The position numbers were made by a program, and so were the translations under genes. A stretch of DNA of 64,000 bases from Thermocrinis jamiesonii (GTDB lineage Bacteria; Aquificota; Aquificia; Aquificales; Aquificaceae), in NCBI RefSeq assembly GCF_000702425.1, contig NZ_JNIE01000005.1, positions 62,001 to 126,000 of the forward strand, written 5' to 3'. The notes under the pieces are model-generated. The model was not told where the DNA came from. It was given only the letters and a program-made list of their open reading frames with translations, and made no database searches. Positions 1 through 8,695 of this stretch are shown piece by piece; the stretch's first letter is position 1, and every line of letters starts with the position of its first letter.

Positions 1-832
1 AAGAGAACCGAAAATAAAATCTATTAATTTTGATTTTAAAGTAAATGAATTAACTTTGAAAGACTCTTTAGAGATTATAGATAAACTTAGTATAGATAAA
101 AGCGTGAGTTTGTCACCCTTTGTAGGTGGTTACACTCAAGCAAAAAGATTTTTGAAAGAGTTCATAGAAAATAAGCTTTTTAAATACAAAGAATATAGAT
201 CTCATCCAGAACTTGACTATCAATCAAATCTTAGCCCCTACCTACACTTTGGTCAGATTTCTCCGGTAGAAATTGTTTTAGAAATACTTTCAAACTACAA
301 ACATGTTGATGATAATATAAACAGCTTTTTCAACGAATTGATAGTTTGGAGAGAGCTTGCAAGGAACTTCTGCTACTACAATCCAAACTACAACCAGTAC
401 GAAGGTATTCCAGATTGGGCTAAAAAAACATTAGAAGAACATAAAAATGACAAAAGAGAGTATGTGTACACATTGGAAGAATTTGAAAATGCAAAAACTC
501 ACGATGAATACTGGAATGCTGCACAATTAGAGCTTTTAAAAACTGGAAAGATGCATAACTACATGAGAATGTATTGGTGTAAAAAAATCATTGAATGGAC
601 AGAAGATCCAAAACAAGCTTTTGATATAGCGTGCTATCTTAATGATAAATACGAGCTTGACGGAAGAGATCCAAATAGTTACGCTGGAATATCTTGGTGT
701 TTTGGAACCTATGACAGACCCTGGAAAGAAAGAAAAATCTTTGGGAAAATTAGATATATGAGTGCATCAGGCTTAGAATCTAAGTTTGATATAAAAAAAT
801 ATGTTGAAAAAGTAAAAAGAATAAAAATTTGA
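1..832 (+). CDS. phr: Deoxyribodipyrimidine photolyase, class II (3' part)
   Basis: Repairs UV-induced cyclobutane pyrimidine dimers with light, using reduced FAD. The reading frame is open from base 2, so the gene enters from the left edge and only the C-terminal ~276 residues are present; a TTG at 56 is internal, not the start. The visible part is the FAD/DNA-binding helical domain: WRELARNFCYY, the MHNYMRMYW motif and the DGRDPNSYAGISW segment near the C-terminus are typical of class II (CPD) photolyases. The antenna domain is missing because of the window edge. The gene is strikingly AT-rich compared with the tolC/MFP genes next to it. Family is confident; the exact substrate is inferred. 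Confidence 0.88.
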   Translation, partial: REPKIKSINFDFKVNELTLKDSLEIIDKLSIDKSVSLSPFVGGYTQAKRFLKEFIENKLFKYKEYRSHPELDYQSNLSPYLHFGQISPVEIVLEILSNYKHVDDNINSFFNELIVWRELARNFCYYNPNYNQYEGIPDWAKKTLEEHKNDKREYVYTLEEFENAKTHDEYWNAAQLELLKTGKMHNYMRMYWCKKIIEWTEDPKQAFDIACYLNDKYELDGRDPNSYAGISWCFGTYDRPWKERKIFGKIRYMSASGLESKFDIKKYVEKVKRIKI

Positions 833-904
833 GTGCTTGTAATGGTTTTGTGATGAAGAAGAGAAAGAGTAAGGTGGAATATTTTGAGCAATCACCTAAA
901 ACCT

Positions 905-2137
905 TCATTTCACAAGCCTTTCTAAAAGAGCAAGTGTGGAATTTTGTTGATAGAGTAAAAAGTAATAGGTTGCAAGCAGATTGTTATAGTTTGCTCTGGA
1001 CTCAAGCATTTCCAACTGACTTGCTATTCCTAACCTGTATCTTTCGGTGGATAACCTCAAAGCCTCCTGAGCGGTTTCCAAGGAAGCTTTTACTGCGTTT
1101 ATCTGCGATGTTATGGAATTTAGGGAAATGAGAACTTTATTCAAAGTAGCTTTTAGGTTGTATTCTAACTGCAGGTGATTTTCTCTTTGCTTTAGCAGTT
1201 CAAGCTCAGCTAAGGATACATCTGCCTTTCTTGAAAATCCGTCAAAGAGCCTGTAGTTTAGGCTTATGCCAAAAGAATATCCGCTCAACCACTCTGTGTT
1301 TCCTCTTAGATCCTTTCTGCCCGTGAATGCTTGATAGGAGGCGGAAGCGCTGAGGGTTGGGTAATACTGAGCCTTTTTCAACTCTACATTTTTCTCAGCC
1401 AACTCCACAGCCTTTCTGGAAGCTCTTAGGGTAGAGTTCTTTTCCAAAAGGGCTTGAAATAGTTTCTCTTGGTCTAATTCTACTTGCCTCATCTCCAAAA
1501 TGCCCTCTGGGTCGGAGAGCTTTTCCAACCTTAGAAGGGACTTTAGTTCTTCCAGTGCCTGTAGGTATTCTCCTTTTGCCTGTTCCAACTGAGCCTTTGC
1601 TTGCTGAAGTTGGGACAATGCCCTTAGCAACTCAACTTTTGGCACAATCCCGGCGTTAAACTTTGCCTCCACGGTTTTGTAGTTTGCCTGCCAGTATTGA
1701 AGGTTTTCCTCATACAAGCTGATAAGTGTTTTTCTATACAGCAGGGCGTAAAAAAGGTCCTTTACCTCATACTCTAAGGTTCTTTCCACATCTTCCTTTA
1801 GAAGGATCTGAAGCTCCCTTTGAATGTTGGCTGACTTTATAAGCTCAAAGATTGTCTTGTCAAAAACGGTTTGATTTATCTGAAACACCGCTGTGTGCCT
1901 GTTGTTAGGTGTAGCACCAAGAGCTAAATCCTGACCTAAGTAGTTGTAGCTATACGAAAGGCTAACCTGAGGTAAAATATTAGCCTTGGCCTTTCTTAAC
2001 TGCTCTTCAGCTTTTTTTATCTCAATTTCCGAAAGCTTTATCTGATTTGCCTGTTTTTTTGCTATCTCAACAGCTTCCTCTATGGTGATCGCAAAGGAAA
2101 GGCTAAGGTAAAAAAGAAAAAGCATTAAAAAACTCAT
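905..2137 (-). CDS. TolC-like outer membrane efflux protein
   Basis: Outer-membrane channel of a tripartite efflux system (410 aa). Residues 1-16 are a hydrophobic signal peptide ending SLSFA. The rest is the two-fold OEP repeat pattern: long amphipathic coiled helices rich in Q/K/E/A (about 18-85, 130-215, 225-270, 330-405) alternating with short beta segments (QVSLSYSYNY, TLSASASYQAF, SFGISLNYRLFDG). The start codon overlaps the stop of the upstream adaptor gene by 4 bp, so the pair is translationally coupled. No inner-membrane pump lies in the window, so the transported substrate cannot be guessed. Last gene of the nrdA-gph-MFP-tolC run. Confidence 0.85.
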   Translation of the reverse strand: MSFLMLFLFYLSLSFAITIEEAVEIAKKQANQIKLSEIEIKKAEEQLRKAKANILPQVSLSYSYNYLGQDLALGATPNNRHTAVFQINQTVFDKTIFELIKSANIQRELQILLKEDVERTLEYEVKDLFYALLYRKTLISLYEENLQYWQANYKTVEAKFNAGIVPKVELLRALSQLQQAKAQLEQAKGEYLQALEELKSLLRLEKLSDPEGILEMRQVELDQEKLFQALLEKNSTLRASRKAVELAEKNVELKKAQYYPTLSASASYQAFTGRKDLRGNTEWLSGYSFGISLNYRLFDGFSRKADVSLAELELLKQRENHLQLEYNLKATLNKVLISLNSITSQINAVKASLETAQEALRLSTERYRLGIASQLEMLESRANYNNLLATYYFLLYQQNSTLALLERLVK

Positions 2138-3186
2138 TGTTTTATCTCCACTTTTGCACCTTCTCTAAGTATGGAAGCATTTTCGAGGGCTATTCTGTCC
2201 CCATCCTGAAGGTCCCCCTTTACGTAAGCTATTGCCCTTTCTTGTCTGAGCACCTGCACTTCCACGGGAACCACGCTACCGCCTTCTTCCACCTTCCATA
2301 CTATTTTCTTTGTTCCTCTAAGGACTAATGCCCTTTCTGGCACCGCAAAGGCAGAGACTTTTTCCGTTGGCAAACTAACCACCGCAAACATACCGGGCTT
2401 TAGAAGATTTTTTGAGTTTTCCAACCTTGCCTTTAGTGTGATTAACCTGCTTTGGTCCGCCACAGGAGAGACAAAGATTATAGAACCTTTGAAAACGCCA
2501 ACACCATCCACTTCCACATCAACCAAAGTTCCAAGCTTTGCAAAAGAAACAAACTCCTGAGGTATTTGGAAAACTACTTTTATAGGGTCCAAGGTAACAA
2601 GCCTAAAAGTTTGGGTTTGGGTAGTCACATAATCGCCTAAGCTCACCAACCTTTGGGCTATGTATCCAGAAAAGGGCGCTCTCAGGGTCGCTTTTGAAAG
2701 CTGGAGTTTTATGTTTGCTATCTGAGCGTTTATGGAGTTTATTAGCTCTTTCTGAACTCTCAGCTGGACCAAGGCGTTTTCGTACTCCTCTTTGGCTATT
2801 AGGTCTCTCTCAAAGAGCATTTTTCTTCTTTCCACCAAAGCCTTTTGATTTTCATAGTTTGCTTTTGCCTGAGCCAGTTGAGCTTCCAGCTGTCTTAAGG
2901 TATTCTCGTATTCGGAGGAGTCTATCCTCAAAAGAGGCTGTCCCTGTTTGACAAAGCTTCCCTCCTCAACGTAAAGTTCTACTACTCTACCGGAAACCTC
3001 TGGTTTTAAGAAAACGTCCTTAAAAGCTTCAAAGTATCCTTTGGTCTGATAATACAGCTGTACCTCTTGGGAAGATAGGGTGTAGGTGGTTATAACCGTT
3101 TTTTCTGTTGGCTTTTGGGAATTATTTTTTGTCTCATTTTTGGCACAGGAAAAGACCAATAGAATGAAGAAAAGGAGAGCCAACAT
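2134..3186 (-). CDS. Efflux RND-type periplasmic adaptor (membrane fusion) lipoprotein
   Basis: HlyD/AcrA-type adaptor (350 aa) bridging an inner-membrane pump and the TolC-like protein encoded directly downstream. The N-terminus has a lipobox, LVFSC, with Cys14 as the predicted lipidated residue. A first lipoyl half-motif (VSGRVVELYVEEGSFVKQGQ) is followed by a coiled-coil hairpin at about 80-160 and the second half-motif (LRAPFSGYIAQRLVSLGDYV), then beta-barrel and membrane-proximal domains. It follows gph by about 20 bp. The usual RND or ABC pump partner is absent on both sides; it must be encoded elsewhere or be shared. Confidence 0.86.
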   Translation of the reverse strand: MLALLFFILLVFSCAKNETKNNSQKPTEKTVITTYTLSSQEVQLYYQTKGYFEAFKDVFLKPEVSGRVVELYVEEGSFVKQGQPLLRIDSSEYENTLRQLEAQLAQAKANYENQKALVERRKMLFERDLIAKEEYENALVQLRVQKELINSINAQIANIKLQLSKATLRAPFSGYIAQRLVSLGDYVTTQTQTFRLVTLDPIKVVFQIPQEFVSFAKLGTLVDVEVDGVGVFKGSIIFVSPVADQSRLITLKARLENSKNLLKPGMFAVVSLPTEKVSAFAVPERALVLRGTKKIVWKVEEGGSVVPVEVQVLRQERAIAYVKGDLQDGDRIALENASILREGAKVEIKQ

Positions 3187-3206
3187 TTATGAAAGATTAT
3201 AACATG

Positions 3207-3833
3207 TTAGATTAGCTCCAAAAGCTGATAAGGATGGGTTAGTGTATAGTCGGGGGTAATTTCTGGCGGTTTGTATCCCCAGCTGACATGGGCTGTTTTC
3301 ATACCAGCCCTTATACCTGCCTCAATATCAGTTTTTGAATCTCCCACCATAAGTGCTTTTGCAGGCTCTACTTTCAACCTTTTTGCTATCTCCAAAAGGG
3401 GCATAGGGGAAGGCTTCTTCTCTGGCAGAACATCTGCTCCTATCACTTCGTGGAAGAAATCAAGCATATTTAACTTTTCAAGCACCTTTAGGGTTATGTC
3501 ATGAGGCTTGTTTGTAGCGACCGCAAGAAAAACGCCCCTCTCTAAAAGTCCTTTAAGCGTTTCCATTATACCTTCGTAAGGCTTGGAATATACCACAGGT
3601 TCTGCCCTGTAATTGGACAGGAACATTTCCAAAGCCTGCTCTAACTCCTCGGGCTTGAAGAAATTCATCAGAAGGTTTCTTGCACCGTCTCCTATATTGC
3701 TTTTGATTTCTTCCAGAGGAACCGCTTTACCTTTTAGCTCCAATAAAAGTTTATTAACGTGTAAGGCTATATCCTGTGCAGAATCTACCAAAGTGCCATC
3801 AAGGTCAAAAATAACAAGCTCTATCAATCTCAT
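3207..3833 (-). CDS. gph: HAD-family phosphatase, phosphoglycolate phosphatase-like
   Basis: HAD-superfamily hydrolase of the Gph type (about 208 aa), expected to dephosphorylate 2-phosphoglycolate or a similar small phosphate ester. HAD motif I is DLDGTLVD near the N-terminus (first Asp the nucleophile), motif II lies in AVATNKPH, and motif IV is [11 protein letters not shown]; the helical cap lies between. I chose the ATG at 3833 because it overlaps the nrdA TGA (ATGA), giving translational coupling; the longer frame would begin with a TTG inside nrdA. The substrate is inferred from family resemblance only, since many HAD enzymes share these motifs. Confidence 0.8.
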   Translation of the reverse strand: MRLIELVIFDLDGTLVDSAQDIALHVNKLLLELKGKAVPLEEIKSNIGDGARNLLMNFFKPEELEQALEMFLSNYRAEPVVYSKPYEGIMETLKGLLERGVFLAVATNKPHDITLKVLEKLNMLDFFHEVIGADVLPEKKPSPMPLLEIAKRLKVEPAKALMVGDSKTDIEAGIRAGMKTAHVSWGYKPPEITPDYTLTHPYQLLELI

Positions 3834-6130
3834 GTTGCACAACTTTCACACTCTTCTATATCAGTTAAGCTTTTGCTTCTGCAATAATAAACCGTCTTCA
3901 GACCAAGTTCCCAAGCAAGTTCATAAAGTCTTGAAAGAGTTGGGCCATCTATGTTTTCTGGATCTATAAACAAGTTTAAACTTTGAGCTTGGTCTATCCA
4001 TTTTTGTCTTTCAGCGGCCGCTTTTATAGACCACTCTTGGTTTATGTTGTAGGCAGATTTATAGTGCCAAAAGTATTTGTCTATTTCTGGTGGAACTTGT
4101 GGAAGTATGCCTGACATGTTTTCTTCTTTGTAAAACTTTGCAAAAATTGGATCAATTGAAGGAGTTGCACCAATAATAAGCGATGTAGAACCTGTAGGCA
4201 TTAACGCAAGTAAGTAAGCATTTCTCATTCCATACTTTTTAACTTCTTCTGCCAAATTTATCCAATCAAGATAGTTTTTATTTTCTTCAGATAGTTTTTG
4301 ATTTTCTTGGGCAGTTCTTCCAAAGAATATACCTTTGCTCCAATCTGAACCTTCAAACAATGGATATTTACCTCTTTCTTTTGCAAGTTGATTAGAGCCT
4401 TTTATAGCATAATAGGCTATTCTTTCAAAAAGTGCGTTAGCAAATTTTAAGTGTTCTTCACTTTCCCACTGAATACCATTTTTTACAAGACAATAATGAT
4501 AGTTGCTTACTCCTATACCTATAGCTCTGTAGCGTTTGTTTGTATATTCTGCTTCTTTTATCGCATAAAAGTTCATTTCAATAACATTGTCAAGCATACG
4601 CACAAGCAATGGTACAACCTTTTCTAAGTCTTCTTTTTTCCAAACTTTACCAAGATTTATAGAACCAAGATTACACACTACTACATCGCCAGATTTTTTC
4701 GTATGAGTTATAGTTCCATCTTCAGAAAGTGTTTCTGATATATGTTTAGTTATACTTTGATTTTGCACTATTTCATGGCAAAGATTAGACGAATAAATCA
4801 TTCCACAGTGTTTATTTGGATTTAGTTTGTTTGCAGTATCTCTAAAGAATATATATGGTTCTCCTGTTTCAAAAATAACTGTTAATAATCTTTTCCAAAG
4901 TTCAAAGGCAGGAATAGTTTTCTTTGCATAATCTGGCAGTTCTTTTTCAAGTTTTAAGTAAAGCTCTTCAAATTCCTCTCCATAAAAATCTTCAAGATTT
5001 TTACCATCTTTAACATTTTTACAGTAGTATGGATCAAAAAGTGTCCAATTTTCACGATTTTTAAGCCTTTTCATAAAAAGATCAGGTATAGCTATCGCAG
5101 GATGTATATCGTGAGCTTTCTTTCTTTCATCTCCTACATTAGTTTTTACTTCTAAAAAGTCAAGAACATCTTTGTGCCATATATCAAGAGTTATTGACGC
5201 AGAACCTTTTCTCATACCAAGTTGATCTACATAAACCATCACATCATTAAGAATTCTCACTATTGGAATAACTCCTGAACTTGCTCCTTTAAATTTCCTA
5301 ATTGGTGCTCCTGTAGCTCTTATTTTACCAAGATATACACCAAGACCTCCTGCAAACTTTGATATTTGACTTGCTTTTTGAACATTATCAAAAATATCAT
5401 ACAAATCATCATCCACAGTTAAAACAAAACAAGAACTAAGTTGAGTGTGCGGTCTTCTTGCATTCATTAAAGTAGGCGTTGCGAGAGATACTTCGTGCTT
5501 AGAAAGTAAATCGTAAAATTGTTTTGCATACACTAATCTTTCTTCTTTCTTTTCAGGAATAGCAAGCGTCATCGCAATAAGCATATACATTTCTTGTGGC
5601 AACTCTATAACTCTCCCTTCTTCATCTCTAACCAAATATCTATCAAAAAGCACTTTTATACCTGTGTAATTAAAAAGCAGATCTCTGTCAGGTTTTATGT
5701 ATTTTGCAAGCTCATCTATTTCTTCTTTTGAATAGTTGTTGAGCAAATATTCTCCGTATATACCTTTTTCTGTGTAGGTTTTTATAAGTTGATAAAAACT
5801 TTCAGGATTGTATGGTTTGTATTTTCCGTTTATTTTGTCTTTTACTTTGTAGTTTCTTAGATGCCCTACATCTTTGTATAAGTCATACAAAAGCAATCTT
5901 GCTGCAACAAAAGTCCAATCAGGGTTTTCGGGAGAAACTTTTTCAGCGGCAGTTCTTATTAAAAGCTGTTGAATTTCTTTTGTTGTTATGCCATCTCTAA
6001 ACTGAATTTGTGCATCCAGCTCAAGCTCCATCGGATCCACTCTCAAACCTTTACATGCAAAATCTATTACTACACGAATTTTTGATATATCAAGTTTTTC
6101 AGCCGAACCAGATCTTTTGATAACCTTCAT
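3830..6130 (-). CDS. nrdA: Ribonucleoside-diphosphate reductase alpha subunit, class I
   Basis: Catalytic large subunit (766 aa) reducing ribonucleotides to deoxyribonucleotides. An ATP-cone lies at about residues 1-90 ([17 protein letters not shown]). Active-site features are visible: SSCFVLTV with the first redox Cys, SNLCHEI with the Asn/Cys/Glu triad, CNLGSINLG with the second redox Cys, and a C-terminal CESCAT pair that re-reduces the active site. A strong AAGGAGGTGGC ribosome site precedes the ATG. The radical-generating nrdB partner is not in the window. The gene is noticeably AT-richer than gph/MFP/tolC downstream, which could reflect acquisition from a lower-GC relative. No intein is seen. 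Confidence 0.93.
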   Translation of the reverse strand: MKVIKRSGSAEKLDISKIRVVIDFACKGLRVDPMELELDAQIQFRDGITTKEIQQLLIRTAAEKVSPENPDWTFVAARLLLYDLYKDVGHLRNYKVKDKINGKYKPYNPESFYQLIKTYTEKGIYGEYLLNNYSKEEIDELAKYIKPDRDLLFNYTGIKVLFDRYLVRDEEGRVIELPQEMYMLIAMTLAIPEKKEERLVYAKQFYDLLSKHEVSLATPTLMNARRPHTQLSSCFVLTVDDDLYDIFDNVQKASQISKFAGGLGVYLGKIRATGAPIRKFKGASSGVIPIVRILNDVMVYVDQLGMRKGSASITLDIWHKDVLDFLEVKTNVGDERKKAHDIHPAIAIPDLFMKRLKNRENWTLFDPYYCKNVKDGKNLEDFYGEEFEELYLKLEKELPDYAKKTIPAFELWKRLLTVIFETGEPYIFFRDTANKLNPNKHCGMIYSSNLCHEIVQNQSITKHISETLSEDGTITHTKKSGDVVVCNLGSINLGKVWKKEDLEKVVPLLVRMLDNVIEMNFYAIKEAEYTNKRYRAIGIGVSNYHYCLVKNGIQWESEEHLKFANALFERIAYYAIKGSNQLAKERGKYPLFEGSDWSKGIFFGRTAQENQKLSEENKNYLDWINLAEEVKKYGMRNAYLLALMPTGSTSLIIGATPSIDPIFAKFYKEENMSGILPQVPPEIDKYFWHYKSAYNINQEWSIKAAAERQKWIDQAQSLNLFIDPENIDGPTLSRLYELAWELGLKTVYYCRSKSLTDIEECESCAT

Positions 6131-6180
6131 GTGCCACCTCCTTGGAATCCATTTTTTTATGAAGTGTTTTTTAGTTTAAC

Positions 6181-6210
6181 CTTATAACTTCTTTGAGAGG
6201 GCATTTTCAA
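6181..6210 (-). promoter_or_regulatory. Candidate nrdA promoter
   Basis: Reading the minus strand, TTGAAA (6210-6205) and TATAAG (6186-6181) are separated by 18 bp, a good vegetative -35/-10 pair about 50 bp upstream of the nrdA start. A dyad, CTTTGA...TCAAAG, overlaps the spacer and -35 and could be an operator. I do not recognise a clear NrdR box. Confidence 0.45.
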
Positions 6211-6276
6211 AGAGGCTAATCACATAGGTAACAAAGCTCACACTCTACATTTTGGTTTTCCCGTGATTTTTGTACT

Positions 6277-6715
6277 GAGGTTGTTCGAAAAAATCCCCTC
6301 ATTGGGACGTCCCCCCAACCTCTAAGGGAACTAACCTTCTCCTCATCCTGTCCCACAGGGCTTCCACAAGCACAAGCGGAAGAGGAGAAAGGTCCCTTGG
6401 TAGAACCTTTCTAAGAACAGGGAAGAGGAGGGCGGACTTCAGAACTTGCCAAGCATTTTGTAGATAGCAGAGTCTATGTATCTGGTAGGTAGGTCAGGAA
6501 AAAGTTGTCTTAGCTTTTGGTATATTTGGTTATGGGAGTTTTTGGTTTTTAGCAGTTTATAAGCTGATCTTATGACAGATGATCGCTTATGCATTAATTC
6601 CAAAAGCTTTTTTCTGTCAGGACTATTCAATTGAAGTTTAAACTGCACGCTTACATACATCAGGCTTTTATTATAACTACTCAGCACTGCCTGAAGGATT
6701 TTTTCGAACAGCCTC
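6277..6715 (-). mobile_element. Short TnpB-derived element with terminal inverted repeats (MITE-like)
   Basis: A 439-bp segment bounded by 20-bp inverted repeats matching at 19 of 20 positions: left end 6277-6296, right end 6696-6715, core TTCGAAAAAATCC. Immediately outside both ends the same 10 bases, tttttgtact, occur (6267-6276 and 6716-6725), looking like a target-site duplication. Inside, on the minus strand, are the N-terminus of a TnpB-like protein (6439-6687) and, in another frame, the C-terminus of what looks like the same protein (about 6299-6445, ending EVGGTSQ and stopping 2 bp before the left repeat). This is best read as an internally deleted, non-autonomous copy. Canonical IS200/IS605 elements lack such repeats and make no duplication, so the mobilising enzyme is uncertain. 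Confidence 0.55.
6439..6687 (-). pseudogene. TnpB (IS605 OrfB-like) N-terminal fragment
   Basis: An 82-codon frame whose start region (KFKL-type QFKLQLNSPDRKKLLEL, then SAYKLL and YIDSAIYKMLG) resembles the N-terminal domain of TnpB/OrfB proteins of thermophiles, which normally run about 350-420 aa. It stops after YKMLGKF. The alternative frame entering at about 6445 continues with a TnpB-like C-terminus (ALWDRMRRRLVPLEVGGTSQ), so most of the nuclease core (RuvC and zinc ribbon) has been deleted at about 6440. The likelier original start is the internal Met at 6660. Not expected to be functional. Confidence 0.6.
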
Positions 6716-6800
6716 TTTTTGTACTATACTTAATTTTTATGCCTTTATTTCCAGCTTTCATAGACATCACAGGCAAAACAGTAATCGGAGAAAATGAAAG

Positions 6801-7739
6801 ATGGTATATAAGGTAAGCCTGAAGGCATGGGAAGTGGAAGATATAGAATCTATTGAATACGAAGAGTCTGAACAATTTGCTGGCTTGGCTGAAGAAGAGC
6901 GCCCCTATAAAGGTTATCTGCCGGAGGAAGGTTTTACCATAGCCTTTGTGGATGGAGTTAGGCGTATAGACTACATGGCTTACGTATGGGACGATAGGGC
7001 TAAAACTTCCTACAGAGGTGTCTTTGCTACCCTTGGAGCTGGGGCAATCCTTCTAAAAACGAACAGTTTAAACCTTTTGAAAGATGCACTTTGTGAAACA
7101 ACGGTCAAGAAGATCTTTGCTATAAACGGTCCAATAGAGGAAAAGGCTTTTGAAAACTTAGACTATGAGATAAAAATTATCATGGACACTGAATTATCTT
7201 TGGGTCTTTTGGGTTTGCTCAGGGAAGAGGAGGCGAAGGTGGCAAAAAGCTTGTGGGATAAGAAAAAGCCAGACTTAATAGTATGCGATGGCACGCTAAG
7301 GTATAAAATAAAAGGTGCTAACTGCATAGGAATTATAAAGACTATGAAAAAACTTTTTGTAAGCAGGGAATATGCTTATTTACTCCAAGAACTAAAGAAA
7401 GGGGAGAGGACACCCATTATAAAGGTCCATCACCAAGAAAAGATTGAGGAAAAACAGGAGTGGGAGAAGTATACTTGGTATGTAAAGCTTAACGATAGTG
7501 AAGGGATGGGTGGTTTGGTAAGAATAGAGATGTTCAGGGAACAAGACTTTGAAAAGGTAAAAAAGATCGCAGATTGGACCGCAGGATTACTACCTTTGTA
7601 TGCAAGCAGTCCCTTTCAGGATACAAGATCTCCTCAAAATCTGTTGCCCATAAAGTATTTGGAAGATGCCCTAAGAAAACATCTTGGTTTGCCATACATG
7701 GCAAAGAGAAAACTACAAGAAGCTTTTCCAAATGCTTGA
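6801..7739 (+). CDS. NurA-domain nuclease-like protein
   Basis: 312-aa protein resembling NurA, the 5'-3' nuclease that works with the HerA helicase in end resection. FVDGVRRID near residue 50 matches the first metal-binding Asp block, PDLIVCDGTL near 160-170 the second, and the C-terminal SPQNLLPIKYLEDALRKHLG is the conserved NurA-type tail. Start is the ATG at 6801, preceded by a GGAG about 10 bp upstream. No HerA ATPase lies nearby, so the partner, if any, is distant. The 3' end overlaps the transporter start by 8 bp. The family call rests on motif resemblance and I hold it with moderate confidence. Confidence 0.6.
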   Translation: MVYKVSLKAWEVEDIESIEYEESEQFAGLAEEERPYKGYLPEEGFTIAFVDGVRRIDYMAYVWDDRAKTSYRGVFATLGAGAILLKTNSLNLLKDALCETTVKKIFAINGPIEEKAFENLDYEIKIIMDTELSLGLLGLLREEEAKVAKSLWDKKKPDLIVCDGTLRYKIKGANCIGIIKTMKKLFVSREYAYLLQELKKGERTPIIKVHHQEKIEEKQEWEKYTWYVKLNDSEGMGGLVRIEMFREQDFEKVKKIADWTAGLLPLYASSPFQDTRSPQNLLPIKYLEDALRKHLGLPYMAKRKLQEAFPNA

Positions 7740-8601
7740 AATAATCATTCCCGTGTTTGGCGCAAGCCTTTTAAAACATATTGGAGTATTCAAAAAAGGA
7801 CAAGAAAGGGTGCTTATAGACTATGTCCTTTTCTTTTCTTTGCCCATTCTATCCTTCAAAGCGGGATACGATATAAAGATGAACGCAGATATCCTAAAGG
7901 TTTCTTCTGTTGCTTGGATCTCAATACTGGCTTGTATGTTCTTTGCTTTTACCATCGCAAAGCTACTAAGACTAAGCAGTAAAGATACAAAAACTTTTCT
8001 TTTAGTGTCCTCCTTTGGCAATACCGCCTTTCTCGGCTATCCTTACGCTTACACCTACTTTGGACAAGAAGGGTTGCAGATTGCCATAATCTACGACAAC
8101 ATCGGCTCCTTTTTGTTAGTATCCAGCTTGGGTATTATGATTGCCAGCGGTAAGCCTAACCTGAAGGAAGTTCTCCTATTTCCACCCTTCTTAGGATTGG
8201 TTCTCGGTTTAATAAAGATTTTTGAAATACCCCCCACCTTAGCTGAAGCTTTGGATTTTGTAGCGTTATCCACACTACCTGTAGTACTCTTTGCCTTAGG
8301 TTTAAGCGTTGATTTAATGGGAATAAAAAAGAATCTTAAGCTTTCTTTCTTGGCAGTATTTGTAAAAATCTTTGTAAGCTTTTTTGTTTCGCTCGCTGTG
8401 GTAAAGCTTTTTAAGTTGCCAGAAGTTGCTGCAAAAGTTTCTGTATTGGAATCTGCAATGCCACCTATGATGTTTTCTGCAGTGCTTGCACTTAGGTATA
8501 ACCTAAACCCAAACTTTGCCTTTTCTGCTGTAAGCTTTGGGATGATGCTTAGCTTTGTGTATGTGCAATTTGTAGTGGAAATTATGAATCACTTCCTTTA
8601 A
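7732..8601 (+). CDS. AEC-family (auxin efflux carrier-like) permease
   Basis: Polytopic inner-membrane transporter of about 289 aa with some ten hydrophobic segments in the five-plus-five arrangement of the AEC family (MLEIIIPVFGASLLKHIGVF at the start, SFGNTAFLGYPYAYTYFG in the middle, AMPPMMFSAVLA near the end). Bacterial members move malate, other carboxylates or amino acids; the substrate cannot be read from sequence. The longer frame opens with a TTG at 7684 inside the NurA-like gene; the ATG at 7732, overlapping that gene by 8 bp, gives the natural hydrophobic N-terminus. Confidence 0.82.
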   Translation: MLEIIIPVFGASLLKHIGVFKKGQERVLIDYVLFFSLPILSFKAGYDIKMNADILKVSSVAWISILACMFFAFTIAKLLRLSSKDTKTFLLVSSFGNTAFLGYPYAYTYFGQEGLQIAIIYDNIGSFLLVSSLGIMIASGKPNLKEVLLFPPFLGLVLGLIKIFEIPPTLAEALDFVALSTLPVVLFALGLSVDLMGIKKNLKLSFLAVFVKIFVSFFVSLAVVKLFKLPEVAAKVSVLESAMPPMMFSAVLALRYNLNPNFAFSAVSFGMMLSFVYVQFVVEIMNHFL

Positions 8602-8603
8602 TA

Positions 8604-8677
<74 letters not shown>

Positions 8678-8695
8678 TATAGAAATTATTATATC

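Noticed and set aside
829-1131. Plus-strand 100-codon frame after the photolyase
   Set aside because: Lies antisense to the well-supported tolC-like gene and has no domain or ribosome site.
6631-6816. Plus-strand frame spanning the right end of the mini-element
   Set aside because: Crosses the inverted repeat and has no recognisable domain.
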